64,000 nt of DNA, from contig CALLPE010000006.1 of the NCBI GenBank assembly GCA_938015445.1, positions 75,001 to 139,000 of the forward strand. Direction: 5' to 3'. Source of the DNA: an uncultured Pirellulales bacterium (lineage in GTDB: Bacteria > Planctomycetota > Planctomycetia > Pirellulales > Thermoguttaceae). The translations under genes and the position numbers were made by a program. Below are positions 53,820 through 62,425 of this stretch, in pieces. Under the pieces are notes generated by a model. The model saw only the letters and a program-made list of their open reading frames with translations, had not been told where the DNA came from and ran no database searches. Numbering within the stretch: the first letter of the stretch is position 1; each line of letters begins with the position of its first letter.

Positions 53820-54629
53820 TCAGATCTGCGAGGCTGCCGTAGGACGCAACAAAATATTGGTGATGTTCGAGACGGTATCTTTATACTGCGGGTCAACTTT
53901 GAGCTTCGCCCACTCCGGATCGGCCATGAATGCCGCCCAGCGCTGCTTGAGTTGCTCGGCGTCGTCGAACCCCAGCATGTAGGTCAGGTTGGGAATGCGC
54001 GTGCCGGCCAGGGCTTCGCCGAAAAACACGGCCGTCAGCCCCACGCGGCGGAAGATGTCCAACTCGCCGCCGGTGTTGAACATCTCGATCTTTTTCAAAC
54101 AGGCCTTGTGCGTATGGCTCTCGTAGATGCGCAACTGGAAAATCCGACTGGGCTTGGTGCTGGGAATCTGCAACTGGGGAAACCCGTCGAACGCCCACAG
54201 CAGCGATATTTCGATGCGCTTATAGATGGGGTCTTTCATCGGGGCATCGAGCACTTCAGCCGCTGCCTTGACGAACTGCTGATCGGCCACCAGTCCATGC
54301 ACCGCCGCCACTACCGACTCCGGCGACTGATGCGGCAACAGCACGAAAAGGTCGTTGACCAGGGGCTTCTGCTCCTCGGGATAACCATCGGCCAGCTTGA
54401 AAACGCCCACCGGTTTGATCCCCAGGCGGTTCCAGGCCGGCACAGCCGCTGTGCGCAGCATTCGATCGAATGTTTCCTGCTTCTGTGCCGAGGCGATCAG
54501 GTAATGCCGCAGTTCGTAGATTTCCTTGTCGGCCACAGCCGGTCCGGGAGCAGAGTTCGCCTCGGCCGACTGGGCGATTGCCGAAAGACCGGCCGCGCCA
54601 CAAAGCGTCAGAAAATCGCGTCTTTCCAT
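53820..54629 (-). CDS. Exported NIPSNAP-family protein
   Basis: 269 aa. A short twin-arginine-like N-terminus (MERRDFLTLCGAAGLSAIA) suggests export. Two NIPSNAP ferredoxin-like domains follow: IYELRHYLIASAQKQETFDR with PVGVFKLADG, and IFQLRIYESHTHKACLKKIE with GGELDIFRRVGLTAVFFGEA and NLTYMLGFDDAEQLKQRW. This two-domain exported form is frequent in planctomycetes, and its role is not known. AGGTG five bases before ATG 54629 fits as ribosome-binding site. Confidence 0.92.
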   Translation of the reverse strand: MERRDFLTLCGAAGLSAIAQSAEANSAPGPAVADKEIYELRHYLIASAQKQETFDRMLRTAAVPAWNRLGIKPVGVFKLADGYPEEQKPLVNDLFVLLPHQSPESVVAAVHGLVADQQFVKAAAEVLDAPMKDPIYKRIEISLLWAFDGFPQLQIPSTKPSRIFQLRIYESHTHKACLKKIEMFNTGGELDIFRRVGLTAVFFGEALAGTRIPNLTYMLGFDDAEQLKQRWAAFMADPEWAKLKVDPQYKDTVSNITNILLRPTAASQI

Positions 54630-54980
54630 GTTTCACCTACTTCAATGGACATCTGTTACCGTCCGCAGCAAACGCAACAAGAGTCGAATCCCCCAGGGGC
54701 ATGGCTATTACCGGCGCCGCTGTCGCCAGCCTACCGTGGTCCTAACCGGCGTTGCTGTGGGCCGAATGGCCGGCCCAATTCTGCTGCTTAGCGACGTCGA
54801 TGAACCGGCCGCCCGTGTATCGGTATGGTAGTTTAACCGGCGGGCAAGGCGATAACAACATTCTGTGCGCACGCTTTTTGTCTCGAGTCGATTCAGCGGA
54901 GCAGCAGATTGCGGCACTCTATCGGCTCCGGCCGACCAGAGCCGAAACGGCCGCTGGCAGCCTTACCCACCGATAGCAGC
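54630..54980. other. Intergenic region, no gene
   Basis: About 350 bp between the NIPSNAP start and the 19-bp array. It must hold the promoter of the three-gene minus-strand group. No gene seen. Confidence 0.4.
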
Positions 54981-55056
54981 GCAACGCAAGAGCGGCAGCT
55001 TCAGTCAACGCCGACAGTATCAGTCAAGGGCAACAGCGCAAGTCAGTGGCGACATC
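54981..55056 (-). repeat. 19-bp tandem array, four units, after the DUF1559 gene
   Basis: Units 54981-54999, 55000-55018, 55019-55037 and 55038-55056 follow without gaps. The middle two match at 14 of 19 bases and share CAGTCAA. The array ends 30 bases from the stop of the DUF1559 gene. Confidence 0.78.
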
Positions 55057-55085
55057 GCCAGCCGAGCAGGCTGCCCTGGCGGAGG

Positions 55086-56087
55086 TTATTCGCTTTGCAG
55101 GGTGACCATTTCGCCGCCGTCGATAGTGGCCAAAGCGCGGTAGAGCTTTAGGTCGATGTTGTCGTCGATGAACCGGCCGCTGCCGTCGCACATGGCGAAG
55201 TTGCCGCCGCCGGAGTGCCGGCTCATGAAGCACCAGTTGGAGCGCCAGTCCTGGGCATTGTTCCTGCGGCGGACGTTAGGCTCTTCCCAGTTCAAAGGGA
55301 TTGCACAGGTGGCGCTGGCCCCGTTCCACCAGTACCAGGAGGCCCAGTTGGTAAACGCCGGGACCGTCTCGCCGATGGCGAAGGTGTGCGACAGTCCGTC
55401 GCGGACGTCGTTGGCGGTGGTAATCACCGGGCGACCATTTGGGTTGCCGAAACCGCGGCAAACCAGCCCGTCGCAGAAGTCGCCTCCCATCGAGGCCCCC
55501 TGCGGCCCGTTGTAGTTGCTGGCGTTGCGGCCAGAAAAGCCGGCATCCTGTTTACGGTAACGATGCTGGCGCGATGTAGTGCCCTCCCAGTTGGCACCCA
55601 TGCAGGCCTTGTAGTTGGTCACGGCGATGGGCTGGTTGGGAAGTAGGGCCTGGGTGGTCGAAGTGCCGTCGCCTACATCGCTAGGGCAACGAAAGACCGG
55701 CACTACGAATTGCGCAGCCTTTAGGTTGCTGATATTCCGCGACGGGTCCTGATAGCCGAGCGTCTGCCCCATTTGTATCGAGCGATACAGGTTGTCCAAT
55801 TCCAGGTGCGGCAGCAAGCCGGTCAACCAGGAATGGCCTTTGGTCGAAGTACCGCCCGTCTCCGAGCCGGCGCCCCAGTTGAGCGGAAACTGGCGCATCT
55901 GCGAGTGATAGTTCTGCATGGCCAAGGCGAGCTGCTTGATCTTGTTGAGGCATTCGGTCTTTCGGGCCGCTTCGCGCACCGCCTGAACGCCCGGAATCAT
56001 CAGCCCGATAAGAATGCTGATGATCACGATCACCACCAGCAGTTCCACCAGCGTAAATCCTCGGCGGAGATTCACAGTGCCAGCCAT
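55086..56087 (-). CDS. DUF1559 protein with prepilin-type N-terminus
   Basis: 333 aa. The N-terminus RRGFTLVELLVVIVIISIL is a type IV prepilin cleavage and methylation motif, cut after the Gly before Phe-Thr-Leu-Val-Glu. The rest is the planctomycete DUF1559 domain: IPGVQAVREAARKTECLNKI, MQNYHSQMRQFPLNWG, FRCPSDVGDG, and the ending ending SGGGNFAMCDGSGRFIDDNI. These pseudopilin-like proteins are encoded in dozens of copies per planctomycete genome; their function is not settled. AGGAG seven to eight bases before ATG 56087 gives the start. Confidence 0.96.
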   Translation of the reverse strand: MAGTVNLRRGFTLVELLVVIVIISILIGLMIPGVQAVREAARKTECLNKIKQLALAMQNYHSQMRQFPLNWGAGSETGGTSTKGHSWLTGLLPHLELDNLYRSIQMGQTLGYQDPSRNISNLKAAQFVVPVFRCPSDVGDGTSTTQALLPNQPIAVTNYKACMGANWEGTTSRQHRYRKQDAGFSGRNASNYNGPQGASMGGDFCDGLVCRGFGNPNGRPVITTANDVRDGLSHTFAIGETVPAFTNWASWYWWNGASATCAIPLNWEEPNVRRRNNAQDWRSNWCFMSRHSGGGNFAMCDGSGRFIDDNIDLKLYRALATIDGGEMVTLQSE

Positions 56088-56395
56088 AACATTTCTCCTA
56101 AGCCCGGCAGCGGTTCAGCCCACCGCGCAACACACCAGACAAGCCCGCGCGCATGGGTAGCGAACAATGCCCTCACTATTAAACATACCCGAACTGGCCA
56201 AATAAGGGAAGTAGCAATCCTCGGTAGTGCGAATAGTTCGTAATTCGGGTATGGGCCGGGCGTTTTCATGGATGCGCCGGGCATGGGCGTTGGCATGGCT
56301 GGGGCGTTCGGTCCGACGACCCCCGTCGCGCAGCGACTACCCTTAGACGAACTACAAGAGCGCCCCCGGCTTAAACAACTGCAACAGCCGCTCCG

Positions 56396-56431
56396 CTTTG
56401 AAAAACTATACAACTTTGAAAAACTATACAA
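56396..56431. repeat. Exact 18-bp tandem duplication
   Basis: CTTTGAAAAACTATACAA occurs twice without a gap, at 56396-56413 and 56414-56431, with no mismatch. It looks very recent. Confidence 0.95.
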
Positions 56432-56490
56432 CCAAGTTTGTTTGACCATCTGGCCCGCCGCTGAACTGCCCGGGCCTTGAGGCCGCCCTC

Positions 56491-56538
56491 GTTAACCCGC
56501 GCCGTGCCGGAGGTGTTAACCCTCGCCGTACTAGAAGT
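56491..56538 (-). repeat. 24-bp tandem duplication just after the membrane protein gene
   Basis: Units 56491-56514 and 56515-56538 match at 19 of 24 bases; both begin GTTAACCC and share CGCCGT. They end 12 bases from the stop codon at 56550. Confidence 0.82.
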
Positions 56539-56549
56539 AGGGCAGCCAT

Positions 56550-57038
56550 TCACCTTCGGTTGACCAAACTTTGGAGCGTCAACACCGCCGCGCCGAAAAC
56601 GGCGATCAGCCCGGCATCGAAAACCAAAAACCAGACGATCAGGTTCTTGGGGTACGGCGCCAAAAGGATTTGTACGAACCCTGCTGTTCCGCCGACCAGG
56701 GAGAACCAGCCCAGCCAACGGACCATCGGCCTGAAGCGCACCGGGTCACGCGCACACAAGCACATCACGCCGCCGATCAGGCAATACATGGCCGACAGCG
56801 ACCGGGCGAGATACTCGACCAGCAGCAACACCGGCGTTCCAGGCTCGGCCGCAGCCACGGCGGCGGCCAACCAGCTTCGCGGCATCACGGCTGGCACGGC
56901 GGCCATCAGCCCGGAGACGCCAAACATCCACAGCATTAGTTGCAAAATGACTCGCAGACGCTCGCCGCGCTCCGGAGCCGGGCGAGGCGAGGCAGCGCTG
57001 TGGAACGTGGACGAAATCTGCTCGGAGTTGGGCGTCAT
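56550..57038 (-). CDS. Small membrane protein with four helices, function unknown
   Basis: 162 aa. After a polar N-terminus of about 30 residues four hydrophobic segments follow: VILQLMLWMFGVSGLMAAV, VLLLVEYLARSLSAMYCLIG, WLGWFSLVGGTAGFVQILL and LIVWFLVFDAGLIAVFGAAV. No family is recognised, and no charged catalytic residues lie in the helices. ATG 57038 was chosen; a TTG four codons earlier is in frame but less likely. It lies 77 bases downstream of the DcaP-like porin gene on the same strand. Confidence 0.7.
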   Translation of the reverse strand: MTPNSEQISSTFHSAASPRPAPERGERLRVILQLMLWMFGVSGLMAAVPAVMPRSWLAAAVAAAEPGTPVLLLVEYLARSLSAMYCLIGGVMCLCARDPVRFRPMVRWLGWFSLVGGTAGFVQILLAPYPKNLIVWFLVFDAGLIAVFGAAVLTLQSLVNRR

Positions 57039-57114
57039 GGCCCGCCGCAAACTGCCGCAGAACCGTGTGCCGCAGGCCGCGCATCGCGGCCCGCATCACA
57101 TTATAAAAGGCACG

Positions 57115-58563
57115 TTAGAATCCGTACTTCATCACGAACTCCACGCGGACCGAATCGCCTGAGGTTCCGTTAAGGTACAGCGTACGCCAGGAACTGACTT
57201 CCAGGCCGGTCATGAAGTTCTTGGTGAAGTCGTACGACAGGTTGGCGTAGTAGAACTGGTTGAAGATTCGGCCGGTGCCATTGGTCAGGTCGCCGTCGAC
57301 CGGGTCGTCGATCGAATAGCCGACGCGGGCGTGCAACTGGGGGGTGAAGTCGTACCACAGCTCGATCCATCCGCCGTTGGAACGAATGGCGTTGAATGTG
57401 GTGCTGTCGATCCCTTGTCCGATGCCGCCTAGGAAGGCCCCTAGGTTCTCGCCGGTGAAGAACTCGCCCTGGAAGCCGAAGCGTTCGGTAAAGGGGATGC
57501 GAACATCAGCGTTGACCGACCAGGTGCGGCGCTTAACAGCCTGGTTGAGCAGCGTGCTGCCCTGATAGACGTCGAATTGTTCCTCGCCGATATGGCCCGA
57601 TACGCCAAAGACGATGGGTCGCGCGCCCTTGCCGCGGGGCCCCAGCGTCCAGCCGACGCGCATTTGTATGATAGGCCAATCGGGAGGTTCGCCCACGATG
57701 CTCAGCCCCGGCGCAGGCCTAGTCACCGGGTCTTCGAACACTTGTTGATTGACCGACACTTGCAGCGTAGCCAGCGAAATGTCGGAAAAGTCCAGGTAGC
57801 GCTCGTAGCGGAACTGTGCCCGGCGGTATCCCATGTTGCCACCTAACCAGCCCACTGAGTACATGAGCGTGCCTGGTATCAACGGCGAGATGATGTCCCA
57901 TGTCTGCCCAACCAACAGACGGGCTTGTTCGTTCTTGACTTCGAAGTATGCGTGCCGGAGCATGACGGTGGGTTTGTTCTCGGTCGTTAGCACGCTGTTC
58001 TGGAAATCGATTTCCACTTTGCCCCCGCTGGCCGCATTGTTGAAGTAGGGAATTGCCGGGCCGGTCACGTCGAAGCCCAGCCGCGTATTCCGCACATCGA
58101 CGACGAACTCGTCTTCGCCCTGTGTGGTTGACGGCGGCACGTACAACGTATAACTGCCGGGAACGGTTCGGCCGGCCGCATACACCATGTTTCCCCACAG
58201 AAACCCGTATGGCACAATCTTGAAATCGCCTTTGGTCCATACGAGTTTCTTCATCTCGGCTTGCAATTCGGGGAGCGTGAAGTAGTCGGCCTCGGCAGCT
58301 TGTGCCGGTGCGGCACCCAAGCTCAGAGCAGCCGAACTAGAAGCTGAAGCCATCTGCCCCACATGGCCCGAAGATTCTTCGGCCGCGGGAAGCCGCAGAG
58401 GCTGCTCGATACCGAGCTGAGGCTGGTCGACCAGCAGCGGAACGTCTGGCTCGACCGGGAAACTCAAGTGCGACAATGTAGTAGACTGCCCCCAGGCGAC
58501 GCTGGCCATCAGCAATACGGTCGCGGCCAGCACAATGCACGTGTGCACTAGGTTATTCCGCAT
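57115..58563 (-). CDS. DcaP-like outer-membrane porin
   Basis: 482 aa. A signal peptide covers residues 1-25, followed by a Pro/Ala/Ser-rich region to about residue 90. The barrel then has FKIVPYGFLWGNMVYAAGRT, NTRLGFDVTGPAIPYFN, GGKVEIDFQNSVLTTENKPT, ARLLVGQTWDIISPLIPGTL and many alternating strands, ending in the aromatic VMKYGF typical for barrel insertion. This is the pattern of DcaP-type trimeric porins for small anions and dicarboxylic acids. A CACAAAA-type inverted repeat lies 110 bases upstream. ATG 58563 has only a weak GGATG site. Confidence 0.88.
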   Translation of the reverse strand: MRNNLVHTCIVLAATVLLMASVAWGQSTTLSHLSFPVEPDVPLLVDQPQLGIEQPLRLPAAEESSGHVGQMASASSSAALSLGAAPAQAAEADYFTLPELQAEMKKLVWTKGDFKIVPYGFLWGNMVYAAGRTVPGSYTLYVPPSTTQGEDEFVVDVRNTRLGFDVTGPAIPYFNNAASGGKVEIDFQNSVLTTENKPTVMLRHAYFEVKNEQARLLVGQTWDIISPLIPGTLMYSVGWLGGNMGYRRAQFRYERYLDFSDISLATLQVSVNQQVFEDPVTRPAPGLSIVGEPPDWPIIQMRVGWTLGPRGKGARPIVFGVSGHIGEEQFDVYQGSTLLNQAVKRRTWSVNADVRIPFTERFGFQGEFFTGENLGAFLGGIGQGIDSTTFNAIRSNGGWIELWYDFTPQLHARVGYSIDDPVDGDLTNGTGRIFNQFYYANLSYDFTKNFMTGLEVSSWRTLYLNGTSGDSVRVEFVMKYGF

Positions 58564-59087
58564 AAGAGTTCATCCTTGTCCAAAGCTTGTGCAGCGTCGG
58601 AGCCGACCTGCTCCAGCCGGATAAGACAATCGCCGCAAATCCTCCTCAAAACTGTTTTCGCCAATGGTGCTTTTGTGCTACACAAAACGTGCAAAATGCG
58701 GATATTGCGCGATAGGAAACATTTTAGGCCAGATGATAATTGCTGTGCGGAACAAGTGCGCAAACCAAACCAGCGGAAAAGTCTCCTCAATCGCCACACC
58801 GCATGACATCCCAAGGCAGCCCGATAACCTTTGCAGCGTGGGCAAGCTGTGACGAAAACGTGGGCGAGCTGGTACCAACCACTCAGCCCACACATGATCG
58901 CCGTCATTCCGGGCCAAGTCGCTGCAACTATTTGCTGCCTCGAACTTTACTAACAGCGGTTAGCTCAAAGTGCTAGTGTGCGTGCGTGGAAACCCGTTTG
59001 GGTGCTTGTGTAAAATGGCTCTCAGCGGCGTACAATGGCAACTGCCAAAGCTTACGTCGCCGTCGAATGGGAAAGAAGGTCACACCG
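58564..59087. other. Divergent intergenic region, porin and glgC promoters
   Basis: 524 bp. Apart from the inverted repeat at 58671, I see no gene and no array. Confidence 0.4.
58671..58687. promoter_or_regulatory. Inverted repeat upstream of the DcaP-like porin
   Basis: TTTTGTG, CTA, CACAAAA is a perfect inverted repeat with 7-base arms. It lies 108-124 bases before the porin start, in an AT-rich patch, and looks like an operator. An AGGAGG on the porin strand nearby (about 58640) precedes no real gene. Confidence 0.35.
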
Positions 59088-60374
59088 ATGGGCAACACCG
59101 TCACGCTCGTACTAGGCGGAGGACAAGGCACCCGGCTGTATCCCTTGACCAAGTTCCGCTCCAAACCAGCGGTTCCCGTGGCGGGCAAATACCGGCTGAT
59201 CGACATCCCGCTGTCGAACTGTATCAACAGCGGGCTGAATCGGATTTATGTGCTTACCCAGTTCAACTCGGTAAGCCTGCACCGGCACATCCGCAGCACA
59301 TACAACTTCGACGCCTTCGACCACGGTTTTGTGGAAATATTGGCCGCCCAACAAACTCTAGACAACGCCCATTGGTATCAAGGCACAGCCGACGCAGTAC
59401 GCCAGAACTTGCGTTACATTCAGCAGCCGGGCATCGAGCATGTGCTGATACTGTCGGGCGATCAGCTTTATCGCATGGATTACCGCCAAATGCTCGCTAC
59501 CCACCAGGCCGCCAACGCGGAGGTGACCATCGCCGCCGTGCCGGTTTACAGTGCCCAGGCGTCGGGATTGGGGATCATGCGTGTAAACGAGACGGGCCGA
59601 GTGGTGGGATTCCTGGAAAAGCCGCGCGACGAGCGCGAGCTGGACATGGTGCGCACCGATCCGGCTTGGATCGACTCGCGCGGCATTGCCAGCCACGGCC
59701 GCGACTGCCTGGCAAGCATGGGAATATACTTGTTCAATCGCGATACCCTGGTCGACGCCCTAGAGAAAACCAACTACAGGGACTTCGGCAAAGAGGTGTT
59801 TCCCGCCTCGATCCGCGCCAGGCATGTGCAAATCCATTTGTTCGATGGCTATTGGGAGGATATCGGCACAATCTGGTCTTTCTACAACGCCAACCTCCAA
59901 CTGACGCGCCCTAATGCTCCATTCAAGTTGGTCTCTCCGCTTGCGCCGATTTACACCCGGGCGCGATTCCTCCCGCCCTCGCTCATCGAAGGCGCCTCGG
60001 TGCGCAGCAGCTTGGTAGCCGACGGCTGCATCATCCAGCAGGGAGCAGTGATCGAGAACTCGATCATCGGCTTGCGGTGCATGGTGAGCCGCAACGTGCA
60101 AATCCGCGATTCCATTTTGATGGGAAACGACTATTACGAGACACCCGACCAGCTCTCTACCGCCCAGACCGACGAGCTTCCGCCGCTGGGAGTGGGTGAA
60201 GGCAGCGTGATCGAGCGGGCGATCATCGACAAGAACTGCCGCATTGGGCGGAACGTGAGGATCGCCGGTCATCGGGAAGTGCAAAACAGCGAGGAAACCC
60301 GCTTCGGCATGGTGCGCGACGGCATCTTCGTAGCCCCAAAGGACACGGTGTTGCCCGACGGATGGACGCTGTAA
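59088..60374 (+). CDS. glgC: Glucose-1-phosphate adenylyltransferase
   Basis: 428 aa. Makes ADP-glucose from glucose-1-phosphate and ATP, the committed step of glycogen synthesis. LGGGQGTRLYPLTKFRSKPA is the nucleotide-binding loop; GKYRLIDIPLSNCINSG, GTADAVRQNL, LSGDQLYRMDY and GFLEKP follow. The C-terminal part is the left-handed beta-helix that binds regulators (SLVADGCIIQQGAVIENSII). AAGG eight bases before ATG 59088 supports the start; upstream in-frame starts at 59067 and 58986 have no support. No glgA or glgB is next to it. Confidence 0.96.
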   Translation: MGNTVTLVLGGGQGTRLYPLTKFRSKPAVPVAGKYRLIDIPLSNCINSGLNRIYVLTQFNSVSLHRHIRSTYNFDAFDHGFVEILAAQQTLDNAHWYQGTADAVRQNLRYIQQPGIEHVLILSGDQLYRMDYRQMLATHQAANAEVTIAAVPVYSAQASGLGIMRVNETGRVVGFLEKPRDERELDMVRTDPAWIDSRGIASHGRDCLASMGIYLFNRDTLVDALEKTNYRDFGKEVFPASIRARHVQIHLFDGYWEDIGTIWSFYNANLQLTRPNAPFKLVSPLAPIYTRARFLPPSLIEGASVRSSLVADGCIIQQGAVIENSIIGLRCMVSRNVQIRDSILMGNDYYETPDQLSTAQTDELPPLGVGEGSVIERAIIDKNCRIGRNVRIAGHREVQNSEETRFGMVRDGIFVAPKDTVLPDGWTL

Positions 60375-60590
60375 GCCCGCCATGTCGCGCGCGGCTGCGC
60401 CACGGCCTACCGCTTGGTACCCGCGACAACAGATTGACTGTTGCTAGATGCGACAGGGGGGAAACGTTGTTCGTGCGCAAGCCGACTGCTTGGCGTTATG
60501 GTTCTTCGGGCGACAACATCGAACAGACCACTGCTGACCAATAAGTGCGCACGGGACTTGCTTGGCGTTACGAATCGCTGGCGGCGCTGC
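60375..60590. other. Convergent intergenic region
   Basis: 216 bp between glgC and the ApbE gene. GCTTGGCGTTA occurs at about 60488 and 60552 as a dispersed doublet. No strong terminator seen. Confidence 0.4.
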
Positions 60591-61868
60591 TCACACCAGC
60601 ACTCGGACCTGCTGGTCGCTCAGTCCTAGCACGTGGATAGCAACGCCGCCCGCTCGGCGGGCCGGACAAACCACAACGGCTCCGATGTCCGGATGCTCGG
60701 CACAATACTGCGCCGATTTTTCCAACCCCAGCACGAAAAAAGCGGTCGACAGCGCCTCGGCCAGCACCGCCGTGGGAGCCACCACCGTAGCCGAGAGCAC
60801 TCCTTGGGCGGGCCAGCCGGTGCGCGGATCGATGATGTGTCCGTACCTGCGTCCCTGGTAAACCAGCGCCTGTACGGTGGAGCCGGAGGTAGACAAGGCC
60901 CGGTCGCACAACCGAATCTCCGCCACGCGACATCTAGCACGCAACGGATGTTTGACCCCGACGATCCAGCCGCCCGTCTGGCCACCACGCTCCGCGGCCT
61001 GCCCTGCCGACTGACAACGCCCTGCCGACTGACAAAAGGTCGTCTCCGCGGCGCGCACGCTCGACGATCCGAAAGCTTGCGGCAAAACTTCGTCGCGGCC
61101 TTCGACACCCGCAGATAATGTGGCGGCGCCCGCGGCCCAGTCGGCGTCGTAGCCAGCCACCGCACCCTGTGCAGCGTTCGCACCGCGGGCGAGGACGCTG
61201 CTGTATCCGCCGTGCATGAGGAAATCGCTCACACCGGAGGCCGCCAATCGGTCGGCGCATTGGTCCAGAGCGTACCCTTTTCCCAGGCTGGCGAAGCTCA
61301 GCCGAATCCCTTCTTTCAAGAACCTGACGGTTCGCGCTTGGCAGTCCACCTCCACCCATTGGCTTCCCACGTTCTGTAGCGCGGCCCGGATTTGCTCATC
61401 CGACGGAATACCAGCCGCGCGGCGCGCGAAACCCCACAGCTCCCACAGCGGCGTGGCCGTCAGATCGAACGCCCCGCCTGTCTGGCGCCATACTTGCAGG
61501 CCGAGTTGGATCAGCTCGAATACCGCCTGGTCGGGCCGAACCGGCTCATAGGCAGCGGTGCGGTTAAGGTGGTTCAACTGGCTGTCGGGTCGAAACAGCG
61601 ATAGCGCTGCCTCCAGCGGTTCAAGCACTTCCAGGGCATCTAGCGCCTTTTCGGTTCCGTGCGGATAATGCGCGGCGCTGAAATAGACCTCGAACAAGGC
61701 GGCCATCGCCCGCCGAGCCACGCGCACCAACTGCGAAGGCGTGTGCGGGGCACTGGTTTGCGTCGGCAGAGCCAAGCGATCAGCGGCTGCATCCAAAGCC
61801 TCGGCCAGCATCCCAGCCAATTCACCCGCCAAGAACTGCCTGCGCGGTGCTTTCTTGTCGGCAGTCAT
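60591..61868 (-). CDS. apbE: ApbE-family FAD:protein FMN transferase with an inserted linker
   Basis: 425 aa. Attaches FMN covalently to a threonine of a target flavoprotein such as an Rnf or Nqr subunit. The family core is here: LEAALSLFRPDSQLNHLNR, WRQTGGAFDLTATPLWELWG, SFASLGKGYALDQCADRL, FLMHGGYSSVLARG and HIIDPRTGWPAQ (344-351). Between residues 230 and 298 an unusual insertion holds a hexapeptide duplicated exactly (CQSAGR/CQSAGQ), encoded by a perfect 18-bp tandem repeat. There is no signal peptide, whereas many ApbE proteins are exported lipoproteins. The ATG overlaps the stop of the ClpP-like gene by four bases (ATGA), so the two are coupled. Confidence 0.92.
   Translation of the reverse strand: MTADKKAPRRQFLAGELAGMLAEALDAAADRLALPTQTSAPHTPSQLVRVARRAMAALFEVYFSAAHYPHGTEKALDALEVLEPLEAALSLFRPDSQLNHLNRTAAYEPVRPDQAVFELIQLGLQVWRQTGGAFDLTATPLWELWGFARRAAGIPSDEQIRAALQNVGSQWVEVDCQARTVRFLKEGIRLSFASLGKGYALDQCADRLAASGVSDFLMHGGYSSVLARGANAAQGAVAGYDADWAAGAATLSAGVEGRDEVLPQAFGSSSVRAAETTFCQSAGRCQSAGQAAERGGQTGGWIVGVKHPLRARCRVAEIRLCDRALSTSGSTVQALVYQGRRYGHIIDPRTGWPAQGVLSATVVAPTAVLAEALSTAFFVLGLEKSAQYCAEHPDIGAVVVCPARRAGGVAIHVLGLSDQQVRVLV
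61001..61036 (-). repeat. 18-bp tandem repeat inside the ApbE coding sequence
   Basis: GCCCTGCCGACTGACAA recurs at 61001 and 61019. It doubles the hexapeptide CQSAGR/CQSAGQ in frame, in a loop between conserved parts of the enzyme. Confidence 0.95.
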
Positions 61869-62425
61869 CGACGCCTGCCCGCTTGTTTCCGCCGCAGGAA
61901 CTCCAGCGGCTTAAGCTCGATCAATTCGGCCAAGCCCGCTGCCGCCAGTTCCGGGCCGGTAACATATCGGCTACCTTGTACCCACTGCTGGATCGTCTCC
62001 AGCTTGCAGCCGAACAGCTCGGCCAACAGTTGGTCCATTTGCGTTTCGAGCTGGGCGAAGTGCCTGGCCCACTCGGCGGCCTCGCGGAGATTCACGTTCT
62101 CTTCGCTGTGCCATTTTACGTGGTGAAAGAGCATGACGCTGTACGGACTGACCAGCCGGCGGCGGCAGGCAGCAAACGGCAGCAGCGCGCCGGAAGAACA
62201 TTCCCCCGCCACAACGCCCGTGGCGCGCAACCCACGCATCAAAATCAGCGATGCCAAGGCCAATGCGCTATATGGACTGCCACCGGGAGAGTCGAAGTAG
62301 ATGATGCACTCGTCGCCCGGCTCTACATCCAACAGCGCCCAGCAGGCGTCGCTGGCATTCTCAGTGATATCTCCGACGAGGCACAATTCCACCGGCCCGC
62401 CACGCTGGCGATTATCGCGCGACAT
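61865..62425 (-). CDS. ClpP-like serine hydrolase domain protein
   Basis: 186 aa, slightly shorter than ClpP. The fold of the ClpP/crotonase family is indicated by CIIYFDSPGGSPYSALALAS, the nucleophile region AGECSSGALLPFAA (S78 at the ClpP position) and SVMLFHHVKWHSEE (catalytic His near 101). The C-terminal half is helical (AAEWARHFAQLETQMDQLLA) and ends in a basic tail. It diverges from housekeeping ClpP and no Clp ATPase gene is near, so it may be a ClpP-like paralogue without proteolytic partner. ATG 62425 has AAAGG seven bases before. It overlaps apbE by four bases. Two 21-bp repeats lie just upstream. Confidence 0.82.
   Translation of the reverse strand: MSRDNRQRGGPVELCLVGDITENASDACWALLDVEPGDECIIYFDSPGGSPYSALALASLILMRGLRATGVVAGECSSGALLPFAACRRRLVSPYSVMLFHHVKWHSEENVNLREAAEWARHFAQLETQMDQLLAELFGCKLETIQQWVQGSRYVTGPELAAAGLAELIELKPLEFLRRKQAGRRR

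Larger units (their letters stand above)
56088..56549. other. Intergenic region with two short tandem repeats
   Basis: 462 bp between the DUF1559 start and the end of the small membrane protein gene. It contains the 18-bp doublet at 56396 and the 24-bp doublet at 56491. No gene is supported. Confidence 0.5.
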
